Origin: Paraphysomonas bandaiensis
Taxonomy: Eukaryota; Chrysophyceae
NCBI GenBank assembly: GCA_965644295.1
Contig: CBFFRP010000153.1
Location: 1 to 64,000, forward strand
Length of the DNA: 64,000 nucleotides
Reading direction: 5' to 3'
The notes under the pieces were generated by a model. It was not told the DNA's origin. It did not search any database and saw nothing but the letters and a program-made list of their open reading frames with translations. Position numbers and translations under genes: made by a program. Positions 29,293-42,035 of the stretch are shown here, in pieces; position 1 is the first letter of the stretch; each line of letters opens with the position of its first letter.

Positions 29293-32200
29293 CTATACAA
29301 TCTGTGTCTTAGAGTTGAACAAAAACGAATAGACACTACGTTGTTGATTGTCTACTAACGTTGGTTGTGTCGCCTTTCCTTCTGAACTAGAATCGCTTGT
29401 ACTACTATTTGACCTACCCTTAGATTCTTGGTCCTTCTCTAGAGATAATAACGTTTCGACGATGTACGGATAACTACCACGCAACAAAGCTACTAGAGAA
29501 GGACACCCTGCCTTGACCGCACGCCACGAGATTAAAAGAAGAGTGGAATCAGTCACCACCTTCTGCTCAGAGTTCAACTTGTCGTTGTCCGCAGCCTGAG
29601 TTATCTGCGCCCCCACAGGGTGAGGCTCCGGCGATAAAGTATGTACACTTGTGCTACTTGAAGGGGGTCGCTGCAAAAGACGCAAGAGTGATCCGATCAT
29701 TCCGACATACTCATCTCGCACAGATGGAACTGATGACGCCACGTTGATATTCTGCGCCAGAATAGTCATATACCTTAACCACAACGACTGAAATTTTTCG
29801 TCATTCCGTATGGCCTTAAAGTGCAAAACCATGGTATCAAATACTATCACCGAGCACCGAAGGCACATTTCTAAGACCTGCTCCTTTTCTTTTAGCGGAA
29901 GTGGTTGAATCGTACCATTGGAGTGACGTCTCGCTCTAGTTTGTTGGATATCACGGCATGTCTTGTCGGTGCTACTCGGGAGTCGACTTATCATTTCAAT
30001 CAAGGCGTCCAGCCATGCACGAGGTGGTAGAGATGGGGTAAGACGAGCCGCCATCAAAATTGCCTGCCAAAGATGAAATTAAAATCATAATTTTCGGTAT
30101 AAACTACAGAAACTATGAGCAGTACCTTCAAACAAAACGTGGCATTCCTGGATATCTCAAGGGGTCTTGTATTAGCAAACTCGCAGAAAATTTTTATGTT
30201 GTCCAGCCACAAATTCACCACTTCCTCAATATGCAGGAAGTCAACACACACCACAGTAACCACAGTCGTTGTTCCGGCTGTATCCGACGCCTGCATACTC
30301 GATCCTGCAGCAGATGACTGTGGACTGGGAGAATCTTTTGTGGCGGAAGCGGCCGAAGAAGACAATGAGTCATGAAACAATCCAGCAGACTCAGTGTTAG
30401 GTATAGGAAATTTCATAAATTGAGGAGTACGGATCGTAGCACCACATACACCAGCATTACGAGGCAAGGAATCTTGTTGATCTATAGTTTTTTTCGGTTC
30501 ACTATACTGGTGAGAACCCTCTTGATCTGTTGCCTTTCGAGACGTCGAAGAGATCGCGCCTCTACGAGCGTCCATTGCCAACGAATAGCCCGCAATACCC
30601 ATCAAAGTCAACCGCATTAAGTGGAAGAGTGCCCCTGTTATCCATGGATTCCGGTGAGGCATTTGAGACTCGCGAATACTTACGGGGTCAGCACTGGGCA
30701 TAACACTCTCTGCCACGTTCCTACATAACATCACACCATCAGAAGGAGACATCACTACACTGCGACGAAGAGAAGGAAAAATCGAAAGTCAAAACAACAA
30801 CAGGAACATAACTGTCACCTATTCATGAACTGAATGACCAAGTGCCGACAGGGAGTAAAATTCATACTATTTATGAGGTTATTGTCAATTAGAAAGCATA
30901 TAATCTCCCAGACGTATGGTTGACCAAGTGAACTAGCAGCAGCAGAAGATAAAAGGCTAAATATAAGAAACCACTGCTCCAATGTAGACACAGCCGCTAC
31001 CCCAGGTGAACCTCTGTCGATCACGCAATTAGTCAAATGACCATTGATATAGGACGGGGAGAATATAGGTATACTTTATAAGCATCATGGTTTAAGTGTA
31101 CGTAAGCCGTGAAAGACATATCGTATAATTTGCTGAAAATGGCACATTATACCTGATAAATGTAACGAGCCCAGCCCCTAGTCTGTCCGCAATATTGACA
31201 AATATCTCATGAGGAACCTCACGCAGTAGTCTCATAGATGCCCATACACACTGAGACGAAGTGCATTGCATACTTCCGATAGCTCCGCCAGTCATCGCTG
31301 GAAGAGTGGCAGTCAAACCGTCCTTGAATTCATCTTCTGGAGACTGTAGGAGATGTACCGCGGCTCGGATGACAGCAACGACAGATCTCTCCACAAGGTA
31401 CGGGCATGACAGCAACATGTCATCCACAGCCTCTTCCAGAACGTACTTTAAAAAATCTGCCATAAATAAATGACTACGTAGTGTAAAATAAATGTTGTAG
31501 TAATACCATGAACATGTGGCCACACGTATGCCGCACGGGACCTATTCACAGACACTATTTTGCTAACCCACTCTAACAGAAGGACGGCGTTACTTTCAAC
31601 AACATCCTGGGCACTTCGCTTCTTGTCTGGGAGTTTTTTGTCTATTGTCGTTGCCAAGTGTACATCTCTACTAAGTGTACTACTATTATCCGAGTCAAAA
31701 CCGAAAAAAGAGTCTATCCTATTTTGATGTTTCATGGTATGTAAAGTTTCAGTTCGGCGAATGAAGTCTGCCATTGCTGCTCGGGATCCAACAGCTTCGC
31801 CGAGCATGCACCATATAACATATCCAAGTCTGTCACAAGTAATGTCTTTTGTGCAACTAAACAGAAGTGCCTCGATAGTTCGACTTGAGAGGCATAACCC
31901 AAGCATGCGTCGAGATTTCGCAGACATTTCAACCCTTGAACGTCGACTGGTGTAGCCAGTAGAAGAAGTTGGTGGTGTTGCCTGTCCACCAGGAGCCCAA
32001 AGAAGACCGCCGAGACTTGCTACAGATTCCCACAAAGATGAATCACGGCCATTATCAAGCATTCCATTGGTTAGCTTCATTCGAGCTTCGGCTTCTAACA
32101 ATTGCTGTTCGCATCGCTCCGCGTAAACCGAAGGAGGAAGAATGGTTCCTTTCGCATTACTGAAATCTTCTAATTCGGTTACTTCTTTTGGTAGAACATG

Positions 32201-35200
32201 TCTGCTATGTGCCCAAAGTAGCACTCTCGTAAGCGCTAGCCAAGACCCTTTGCTGATATGAGCGCTGCATTTCCGTCCTATATGAAATAGAAGAAGGAGA
32301 AGCATGTGGCCCCGCACATGTCTTAGCCCATTCCACGGAGTGTCGTCGTGAGATGCAGATATCAAAGGGCCAGGACCACTACAAGATTCTGTGTTTTCAC
32401 CCTGAGCTGTGTTTTCGTGTTCCATTCGACCATGCCTCCACATAGCACCGTATTTTACCAACCGATCAAAGTCAATAGTCACAAGCACATCTATTTGTGA
32501 GGAATCTATTTGATCTGATTGTCCAGTGGATTCATCTTTCTCCAAAGCAGAGAGCGCGAAGCAAGCAATTAATTGTATCATACTGTACACAACATCACCA
32601 TATATAACGACTCACATAATCCAGGACATACCTATCCAAATGATCTGCCATGTCTAATGTGAGACAGACTGTAGCATAGTCACAGAGTCCAGCCAGTATT
32701 CTACAGCCACATAAAATAGATAAGATTTTAAAATATAAACCAACCTGCATAATAATATGTCGTCGTCAGTGCAGCACCACACATCCAACACCACATCCAA
32801 GACCTGAACACAAAATTACCACCGGAACAATTCATTATACATAATCCGTACTTGCTTGGCCATAACTTGAAACATATCTCTTTCGTGTGCAGATGGGGGA
32901 AATAAACTCAGGGCTCCTGAAGCACATGTATCATCCCCATTTGCACCTCGGCGGGCAGCAACAGTGGGCGTAAAGGAAGCAGGAGCTTGATGGGCCAGTC
33001 CTTTGTGGATAAGCTTCTTCCAACTAGCTGTGTCTGAGTAATCTACCCTAGCTGAGTCAGCATCGGTTATCGCAGCATCAACCTACATTCATAATGAGAA
33101 AGAACGCAAATGCCTTGAATAGGTCCAAATTTACCATTATTTCTTTTGATTTAATTTCGTGATACAGCTCTTCCAAATATTCCCTCGGCAAATCTTCTCC
33201 TCCATTAATGCCACGATTATTTCGGATGAAATCTTCAACCTTCATTCTATTACTTGTCATTGACGGATTATGCAGGTCTGTATTGAGCATAATGATAGAA
33301 AACGCAAGAATGAATGCAGCATCCGCGGAAACAAACGGATTTCCTTGTCCTAGAAACGAAAATATACGTCCAGCAAATGCTTCCATTAATCGGTCAATAC
33401 ATTGCGCTTCACCAGGAAGCCGAAAGTGGCCTAAGAAATTTCGAAGTGCGTCGACAAATGAAGTTGACGACGAAAACGTAAACGTGTTGACATACTCCTT
33501 CAATACCTCCGCATGAAACGGATACTTGTCTGCTGGACCCTTGCTTAAGTACTCACCAACTTGAGTTTTACCAAGCCCGGGTGTATTTTTCAGAAACTCC
33601 GCAATATCCTTAGCCGAGCACAGTCCAGCACCGGCGCCACCACCAGTGCTCTCCGCACCAATCTGAATTTTGGGCAATAGTGATAGATCCGCAGCAAAAC
33701 GTACCCAATCTGAGCTGAGAGGTTTTTCATTAAATTTCTCAGATGCAAGCCGGAGACGTTGCTTTTTTAACTTTCGCTGTCGCAGTATTTCGGCAGTTTT
33801 CGCACGGGCGAGATGAATAAACTCTGATTCATCTTCCTCGTCAACAGACGGTGAGGTGGACTCATCAGTTACACTTCGAACCATTTGAACCGGTCGAACA
33901 ACAGCTTCCCGCAGGTCACCTGTACTCCTACTGACAATACCAGTTCGTATCATTTCCGTTCCACTGCTACTCTCTACCGTGAGTTTGCTCGGCAGCTTCT
34001 TATTTAACTCACTCACAGGCGAATGTGGAGAGTCGTTATCGTCGTCATCACCTTCCAGACACCACCTATCCACATCAGACAGAGTCTTGCGCATAGGTAT
34101 TGGTACAGGAGGGGTGCAGCTTGATCCTGACCCACTAGATAAAGGTGCAAAATCCATTTGCTCCTTCGTTTCGACCGCGCACAGCTCCCCACTAAGAGCT
34201 CGAGATACACCCGAAGATGAAGGGGGGTTGCGGCTAGATGATTGAGATTGCATATATGAGCACCGTACCGCAACTGCATGCAGAATAATCAACACACCTT
34301 CGAGCGAGAGACGGTTCAATATATTAACAAAAGAGACATTGGTAGCAATTGGTTTGGAGTTTGGGGCGGGGCGAGATGAGTTATGTTGTACGGACAAAGC
34401 TCCGGATGGAGTAGCCCGGGCACATAGAGTAGTGACAATAGAGTCAAAGAGGTTTGTACACTGCACATCACAATCGTAGTTTGTGTAGATATCATGCATA
34501 AGCGATGGCTCTCGACAGAATTCCAGAAGAGATTCAAGGGCTAATTCTTCCCGAGCAAAGCTAATAGCTGTCGCATTCAAGATTGCCGTAGAAGGATGCA
34601 ATATACGCAAGTGTACAGAGGTTAAAAACACTTCTAATTGAACTTTCATATGATCTTTGATCGACATGAATAAGTTGAAAACTACTCGCAGTGACAGACT
34701 AAAAACAGCTAGATTCTCAGACTGGGAAGTGTTGAGCAAATGGCGACACACATCGCCCCGTAAAACATCAACCAAAAAGTCCATTGTACCCAGCGAAGGC
34801 CCACCCGCTTCTAACGCTATATTTATAAGAGATAAATAAAATTGTACATTTTCAGGAGACGGCTTTTGCTTCGGGTCAATGTTATTAGATAGGGAGTGCA
34901 TGATACGACCCAGTAAAAGCGGAATGCCCTGAACACCTGATATGTTGTACTGTTCTGAAGCAGTCTCCCAGGTCCGCACAATGGACTCAGAAGATGTGCT
35001 GGTAGACTTTTGTAGTTCAAGCCTTCCTGTGTCTAGCTTCTGGGACGATCCAGATGGCGACATGCAGTCAGCGTCGAATTGAGATGGAGGGGATGGGGCA
35101 GGCAAGCTGCTGGCGCGACTAAATGTAGTTAGCGTCAGATGGCGCAGAGCAGTTTCCGCTTCAGATCGGAGTAGTTTAGATGCCCTGTATACAATTCCTA

Positions 35201-35918
35201 GTTAGTAGCGGTTCTTCCCACAGAGAAGTTGACCATATCACGAAAATCGCAATGGATTCATATACAATCCAACATTCGCACACAAAAGAGATAGTCATTC
35301 ATTCTAATAAAAATCTATAAAAAATGAAGTGAAATAATAAGGATTTCGCATGACATATGGTTGGTATTTTTCATAGGGTACCTACCTATGCTGACTGTGA
35401 ATCGACATGCATGTACTATAAATCTCCCATGCAGCTGATACTGTCAACAGGCCAGATGCATCGCACTGCAAACATAGTCCTGACAGCTCTAGGAGCTTCA
35501 TAAATATAACCTCATCACTTTCCCAGTTAGTTTCCTCAAAAAGGCAGCGCGGAATACAGCTTGCAATCAGATTGATTCCTTCGCTCGCTCGAATGAAATA
35601 CGGAGACAAAAAACCATATAGCACGAACTTACTGACAGAACTCAATGCTGCACTTGTCAATGGCCCACTGGCCTGCTCAGATATAATAACCTGATGAAAA
35701 GGCTGTAGATAGCTAACACAATCGACATTTCGTAAGTCAAATATTCCTTCCAACTGCTCGTTCAGTCGCCTAAAAGACTGCACTAGAGGGCTCTCATCCT
35801 GGATAAGAAGTTCTCCAGAAAAGCGTGCAGGGGCCGCCCACCGAGTATTCAGCCGTAATAAGGTCATTATATTATGAATTTCTCCTTTGATGCATGTAAC
35901 GCCATTGATGGATTCCAT
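29293..35918 (-). CDS. GBF1: GBF1/GEA-type ARF guanine-nucleotide exchange factor (SEC7)
   Basis: The model has ten exons: 35918-35386, 35184-33135, 33082-32852, 32803-32745, 32700-32632, 32582-31507, 31456-31153, 31013-30819, 30759-30126 and 30063-29293. All phases agree, giving 1973 residues (human GBF1 has 1859). The N-terminus has the dimerisation/cyclophilin-binding region (GVTCIKGEIHNIM...RWA). The HUS region follows, then a Ser/acidic linker. The SEC7 domain (about 640-861) has the glutamic finger Glu770 in FRLPGEAQ and the NTDLHNP motif. HDS helical repeats fill the rest (WPHVH...LVERSVVAVIRAAVHLL). It should load GTP on ARF at the cis-Golgi to recruit COPI. Start Met 35918 (MESINGV) is chosen over 35951 because the conserved region begins there. 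Six of nine introns are only 44-59 nt. Confidence 0.93.
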
Positions 35919-36374
35919 GTTATGCAGATGGATTGAATGGTTTGTTATCAATACAAGAGGCTCAGTTCATCAATGTACAGGCTCTTCTCATAACTCCGCT
36001 TCTGTCTCTAGCCTTCACTGTGGCGACATCAGATATCACTGTTAAATGCGTCCCCCTGCTGCTGGACTCACATGAACAAACTGATTGTATTGTGCACTGT
36101 ATTCATCATTCATACTACGGTATCATACATATGTGCTGTGCTGAGCTGTGCTGTTGCTGTACATACAGCAGTAGTAGTAATGTGTACTGTACAGTACTAG
36201 GAATTCGTAGGAATACGGGTCATTATACAGGATTTCACATCGACAACGACTGCAGCTCCACTACATACAGCACAGCACAGTATCTTGTTCAGTCTTCAGT
36301 CGGGACAGACACACACAGGTGCAGAGAGTATATATTTCCTATCATTTCATTACATTTCACAGGGTCTACTAAGA
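35919..36374. promoter_or_regulatory. Divergent intergenic region, GBF1 and membrane protein
   Basis: These 456 bp hold both 5' regions. Several ctgtgctgt- and tgtact-type short repeats appear around 36090-36290, but no named site can be supported. Confidence 0.4.
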
Positions 36375-37410
36375 ATGACAGATGTTGAAACTCGTTGGAA
36401 AAACTCAGCAGGAAGAATATGCTGGGGCTTGTGGTTCTGTGGGCTTTATGTTACTCAGCTAGGTGCAATATTATTCATTTTGCTTGTGGCATCTTTACTA
36501 GCACCGAACGACACTCTCACGGCCCTCCTTGGCACATTGCGTACTCCTTATGGCCCACTAGCTGCAAGCAGTTGGTTACAGGTCGCAGTCGCTTTTGGAA
36601 TGCATAGGTAAGTGTGCTTTGACAAAGCGGGATTTTATATAATATTCATGCAGCTTTGCTGACTTAAATACGGGTATGGCTATGATGAATCTCGCGAGGA
36701 ATGGTCCGTCCCGTCTTCCTCTTGAAATAACTGTTTGGAATTCTTCCCGCTTTGTGATCAGCATGCTTTGGGCACTCAAAATTGCACATGGTCTTTTTCA
36801 TATGACAATCAGCAAGCACCTATCTCCTGGACTTTCTCCGTACGCTCTCGGACTTATGGTTCTACTGGGAGTTGATGCCCTAATTATCCGTCCCTCTGCT
36901 GTCTACCTCCAAAGAGCTCTCAACGATGCGTACCCTCCCGTAAAACATTGCGAACTCAAAGACTCGTCCGAGCTGTCTTTCATACAGAAATGCTGTCGCT
37001 TCGTTTTCTTCTATGAGTCTGTGCTCTCAGGGGCGTCTGGAGCAGTCTATTTTATATTTCCGGAGCTGTTTGTTTACCTGTACGGGTATCCAGCCGGCGA
37101 TTCTGATCCAGTTGCTCTGTGGTGCCTCTCACAATTCGGCGTCCTTGTCATGACCTTCGGTTTATATCAAATGTCTTGTGAGATTGATCGCAATCGCGGC
37201 ATGGTGCTTTGGTGGCTGATTTTAGATATTGTTTGGTTGTATGTCTATTGGGATGGTACTGCAAGTCGCCTTGGCCCGTGGAACCCTTTCACCCTGACTG
37301 GTGCAAATTTTTGGTGTCACTCTGCATTTCATGCTGATAGTACTCTAGCACTAGCTCGTACATTGTTTTTACTTTCTCCAAGTAAGAAACCGAGTAAGAA
37401 GAGTGATTAG
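36375..37410 (+). CDS. Polytopic membrane protein, unknown function
   Basis: The model has two exons, 36375-36607 and 36654-37410, with a 46-nt intron and a 329-residue product. At least six hydrophobic segments are visible: GLWFCGLYVTQLGAILFILL, an amphipathic one around MLWALKIAHGLFHM, YALGLMVLLGVDALII, SGASGAVYFIFPELFVYLYG, FGVLVMTFGLYQ and LWWLILDIVWLYVYW. The tail is Lys/Ser-rich (SKKPSKKSD), and a KKxx-like retrieval signal is possible but not exact. I do not recognise the family. The splice join is supported by phase and by continued hydrophobic character, so a real gene is likely. Confidence 0.75.
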
Positions 37411-38141
37411 CTTGTTCATGAGATTGCTACTTCAGCTATTATAACTACGGAACCGACTCTGTGTTGTCGACCCAATACAACAGACTAATGTGATGCATCA
37501 AGACTAATCATGCTCGTTTTTCATTTTCTTCTCTATCGTGGTGAATATTAAGTAGCTATTATTCTAGAGGTCCTCTCATTTGAGACAAATGAAAATGGTA
37601 ATAATGAAATATTTAACTCACGACGCAGCTGTAGCATGTTTATTATTGATGTGTCCTACGCACCATTTCATCTATTGTGGCCTGGGTAGCGATGAGACTA
37701 TTCTCCCATTCTTTTGCAACTTAGGCATGACAAAACTCTGTCTTGCTCTATAGTAATTAATATATTATTTGTTCAGGACATACACTGCAATAGGCAACCA
37801 ATGGTACATTGTTGGCCGACATCATTTATCTAGAGTGGTAAGAGACGACAAATTACTGTAGTTGTATACTTTTGATACAATAATTCTTATTACCATAACT
37901 CTAGAGGTAAGTTTAAGAATGTCAGTATATACACTGAATGCGGCTTTTTCTCACAGTCGACTTGGTATCTCTATTTTTTTAATGTCTCTCCTTATTGAAG
38001 AGATATTGTGGATCGAACTATCTAAGACTATATATGTCCTTTGTTTAGGAGCTAAAATATCTAAGCATGAAACACACATGTACAGGATAAACATCAGCAA
38101 GTATACAAAAACCAAAAAACATGCGTAACCCATTCCAAATT
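37411..38141. other. Intergenic AT-rich stretch
   Basis: This holds the 3' flank of the membrane-protein gene. Small open frames occur (for example near 37862) but none has coding character that I can support. Confidence 0.5.
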
Positions 38142-38507
38142 TTATGAACCACTCCAAATGGAGAGATCAGTCCCCATTGACAAAAATGCATCTGCCCATG
38201 TACCTTCTGGCACTACGTGTATGTCTGTGGTGGATGTAACCCTTTGTCTCTTTGCTGATGAACGTGCTGCACCGGCGTCATAATTCTTTCTCTTTGACAG
38301 ATCATGTGTAAAACATTTCCGATCATATTCTTGTTTGCTATACGTATAGCCATACGAAGATTCACATGAAAAGCGCACACATTTCTTCTTGCAAGCAAAA
38401 TCTTTTAGGACAAGTGTTGAAGGAGTGATTTCAGGTCTCATCGTAGGTGCAAAGTTGTTTGAAATAAAAGTCATTTGAGCGAACAATGGTATTTCTCTTA
38501 AGTGCAT
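38142..38507 (-). CDS. Hypothetical protein or exon, 121 codons
   Basis: The frame has protein-like composition (EIPLFAQMTFISNNF, then a Cys/Lys-rich patch DFACKKKCVRFSCESS). Upstream on the same strand, 38695-38651 looks like a 45-nt exon with a good acceptor (ttttgtag) and donor (gtgagt), encoding NISPHFLDDHKNS. I could not join the two in phase with a clean acceptor, so either the gene is decayed or an exon is missing. No family is recognised. Confidence 0.3.
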   Translation of the reverse strand: MHLREIPLFAQMTFISNNFAPTMRPEITPSTLVLKDFACKKKCVRFSCESSYGYTYSKQEYDRKCFTHDLSKRKNYDAGAARSSAKRQRVTSTTDIHVVPEGTWADAFLSMGTDLSIWSGS

Positions 38508-38780
38508 TAAATAAATATCGATATATCATTCGTTTGATGCCACTTTAAACCGTCATTTCTATGTAATGTAGCCGATTTCTTAAAAAGAAAGTGCTGGAAA
38601 CGTCCAAACGGTCTATTATGAACGCTGACACATGTACGCAGAATACTCACAGAATTCTTGTGGTCGTCAAGAAAGTGAGGAGAAATATTGAGCACCTACA
38701 AAAAATTCCACCAATATTACTAGCCAATTAATATTACACAGATGGATGTGAGTGGCTGTAGAAAAAACCCATTTTTGCAC

Positions 38781-38885
38781 TGGATGACTTCCACAACTGA
38801 CACAAACACGAAAAAACATGTCGTTTTTTTGCGACGCTGTTTGTGACGACGACAAAAAACATACGACGGTTGTGGAAGTCATCCA
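38781..38885. repeat. 105-bp inverted repeat with 17-bp perfect arms
   Basis: The arm tggatgacttccacaac at 38781-38797 pairs with 38869-38885. The inner part also has weaker pairing (caaacacg.. with ..ctgtttgtg). No target duplication is clear. It could be a hairpin, a small MITE-like unit or the fold of a structured RNA. Confidence 0.6.
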
Positions 38886-39195
38886 CAATGAAAATATAGG
38901 GAGTAATGTTTCATACACTACGGTACGTATTATTACACTACGGTGCACTTGTTCTTGACTGCACTCTCCAAGACACCCCCGTATACCACACGAATACCTT
39001 TATACAGAGGGCGTTGTTCAGAGATACGGCCAACACTGCAATGCACACGCCATCCGAGTACTTGTGCAGAGGTTCATCGGAAGCAGAAGAGAGACCAGTA
39101 GCATGCGAGAGAAGCTCATTCGAGTCCATTTCGTTTGTTTGGAAAAGTCACTTATCATCTTGACTGTATTTTAGTGCATCTCATCCACATCAGCC

Positions 39196-40748
39196 ATGGG
39201 TGCAGATATCTCTGTGTTTGAGGAGGATCAGCTAGAAAATGACTTGGAATTTTTATGCAAGAACGAGTCATTAGTGGACTTATTCAAGCGAACACTTTCG
39301 GGAATGACGGAAGTATTAACTCAGCCAAAGAGACTGGAGTACAATTCTGCACTACTAACAGATGATCGTGTGAAAGGCTATTCTGTTGAAGAGTTTAAGT
39401 ATTCCTGCAGCGATGGAGTGGCGTTGCATTGTGCGAAATGGGTCCGTAATAACAAATCCGATGTGTGCATAATTTATTTGCACACCAATATGCGGGCGCT
39501 TCTTGATGCAACCGAAGTGTTACCCTTGTGTAATTTATTAGATGCAAACTTACTAGCATTTGATATGAGGGGATGTGGTAAGAGTGAAGGCACTTTATCA
39601 CTAAACATGGCAACGTTTTTAGGAGATATTGTCCAGTCGATGCTCGAAAATAACCCGAATTTGAATGTTGTTATATGGTCGCGTGGAATAGCCACTCATG
39701 TGGCTATTGAATACGTAAGCAGTGCCCGTCTGACTTCTAACGTCAAGTTCCTAGTGCTTGATTCGCCGTTTACGTCTGTGGAAGACATTGTGTCTAACAA
39801 AGCATCGTCCATTCAGACATTTGGTATCACTGTACCTTCCGTGTTTGTAAAATTTGCAGTTCAGATGGTACGTCGTAGTGTACGTTCACAAATTGGTGGG
39901 GATCCGTATTCGGTTAGGCCTATCAGACGTGTTCCGAGTGCTAGGGTTCCTTGTTTCATTCTATCCGCTGATGATGACGAATATATACCCGATGAAATGG
40001 GACATGAAATTGCTGCCACTTGGAATCGGTCTGTTCCATCATGGCATCGGGAGTTCCCTGGACAGCATTTTGGAGAGAGAGACGAGTGCCTAGTTCTTAC
40101 CCCTCTGGAAAAAATCATCTCGGTCCTCCAACAGCAGGACTCCCCAGTTCTTGATGAGGTATGACACTCTTTACTTCATTATTAGCATCACACTGTGAAA
40201 TTGCAATATATCCTCTCTGTGTTATTTCAATTAAATGGTGTGTGGTATTGTAATCCTATTTGACCTTTCTATTTCTGATAATGGTGGTTTATTGTTGACA
40301 GCTAACAGAACTGGATACACTGCGCCAATTGGAATCGAACGTTACAGAAACTGACATATGGAGTGAAACCATTGAGGAAGAAAAGTCCAATGAGGCTAAC
40401 AGGGAACACGAATCACATGAAGGCAACGATGCCGCTGATATACCCATGTCTAAGCCGTCGTCCCCATTAAAGGATAACACCAATTCACATACTAATTCTC
40501 AGTCATCGACAACCCTCTCATCATCTCTGTCCCTCCCTGTGTGGAGGTCTGATAGCACTGTTCACAGCTGTGAGATCTGTTCCACTCCCTTCACGCTCAT
40601 GTATCGCAGACATCACTGTCGCAGATGTGGATCTGTTGTCTGCGACGGCTGCTCGAAGCACAGAGTTTTGCTGACACATGTGGACAAATGTAACCCCGTG
40701 CGCGTATGTGATGAATGTAACAACCAATATCATTTATCACAGTTATAG
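39196..40748 (+). CDS. Alpha/beta-hydrolase fused to a FYVE zinc finger
   Basis: The model has two exons, 39196-40158 and 40302-40748, with a phase-0 intron of 143 nt and a 469-residue product. Residues about 65-310 form an alpha/beta-hydrolase. The nucleophile Ser162 lies in IWSRG, so the first Gly of GxSxG is replaced by Ile. Asp261 (DDDEYIP) and His291 (PGQHFG) complete a plausible triad, and FDMRGCGKS is the usual oxyanion-side loop. An acidic/Ser linker leads to a FYVE domain (about 400-465) with all signature blocks: WRSD, RRHHCR and RVC, with eight zinc Cys. FYVE binds PI3P, so the hydrolase is probably delivered to endosomes. Substrate unknown; the hydrolase subfamily resembles lysophospholipase or acyl-protein thioesterase-like ABHD proteins. 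Confidence 0.88.
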
Positions 40749-41425
40749 ACACAGAATATGTAGAGGAGTGTGGTATTCGTTAGCAGGTTATAGAAATTAC
40801 TTAAAAGTGAGAAGTGACCATTTTACATATTATTGTATTTCGACGTATTGGATGTCATAGTATTTGGTAGTGTACTGGTTTGTCATGTCAATTTGATAAT
40901 TATTATTCTCAATACAATTGCATAAATTAAATATGGAGGATTATCGATTCGTTGTGGGTATGTATAGTTTTTCTGGATATTGAATGGCGAAGTAGATAAT
41001 CGGACAAATAACTGGATAAGTTAGCTCGATAACACGATTCCCTCCTCTACGATAGCCACAAAAGACATGAGTACTTCTCAATTGATATATAGTACACAGA
41101 ACCAGACTACTGGATAAGGGCCCCTCAACATTAAGATTCATTGATTCACGTATTCCTTAACGCGTGAATACAACACATGTATACAATGAAATATCAAATA
41201 GACTGAATAATTACCAAACTATACAAGATATAAAATATAAATAAGAGACTGTACAAGATACACACATGTAAGTGATGCTAACGCTCTGTTCAAACGTGTC
41301 TTGCTATCATACTATTAGAGTTATCCTTCATGTAAAGTTTATATATAATCAATCTTACCTCTAGTAATACGAAGTGTATCTTTACTAAAAATACTAAGAC
41401 TAGCTATAATTCTTATTTCTCAACA
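40749..41425. other. Intergenic AT-rich stretch
   Basis: 3' flank of the hydrolase-FYVE gene. I see no supported feature before the repeat at 41426. Confidence 0.5.
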
Positions 41426-42035
41426 CAGTCAAACTCGCACCTTTCATGGGTGTTCTGGGGGATAAGTACCAGAGATAATTCTCCAGGAAACTAACGTGAG
41501 AGTCAGACCTTATTTAGGGTTAAACCAGGGCCTGGTAACCATGAATGGCCCATTAATGGTAGTCCAGTTTTAAACCCGGCGATTATTATTTAAACCTGCT
41601 GATATCCTACTTTTTAATGCTACGAAGCTACTTGTGTGTCACCGCAAGCATCAAAAGGAGCAATCACTCTTGCTCTATCACTCAAAGCAAACGCAATGTG
41701 AGCAAGCAGATTGTTGATATAACACCTCTAACATCTGCTGACTTCATGGTTTATGAGCCCTTAAAATCAAACCTCCCAATACCTCGCTTACCTTTCAGGT
41801 GGGCCCCGTCCCGGATGCCTGTTTGTTTTCGTCAAGGCCCAAAGACGTCTATACACAAGTGGCGCTTATATGTAAGTGTCCCTTGTACCCTTTTGTACCA
41901 CACAAGCATTTGGCTATGAGTAGGCAGAACGTTATCTGCTGTCTACATGTTTGCGGCTCACGTTAGTTTCCCGAAGAAATGTCTCCAGTATTTATCCCCC
42001 AAAACACACGAAAAGGTGCGTGTAAACTTTGTTAA
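41426..42035. repeat. Dispersed repeat, copies 4a (+, head only) and 4b (-)
   Basis: A forward head fragment (41426-41510, tcaacacagtcaaactcgc to aacgtgag) faces an inverted near-full copy (about 41597-42035). A hAT-type fragment lies between them. The open frame at 41617-41919 lies wholly in the repeat and is not considered a gene. Confidence 0.75.
41526..41600 (+). mobile_element. Short hAT/MITE fragment
   Basis: It starts cagggcctggtaacc like the hAT at 18168, continues with cccattaatggtagtccagtt, the reverse complement of that element's right subterminal region, and fades near cccggcgattattattt. It looks like an internally deleted relative. Confidence 0.65.

Noticed and set aside
38142-38695. 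Two-exon gene joining 38695-38651 to 38507-38142
   Set aside because: No acceptor keeps the frame between the two parts, so only the longer frame is listed, at low confidence.
41617-41919. 100-codon ORF on the + strand
   Set aside because: It lies entirely in an inverted copy of the dispersed repeat, and other copies are not open in this frame.
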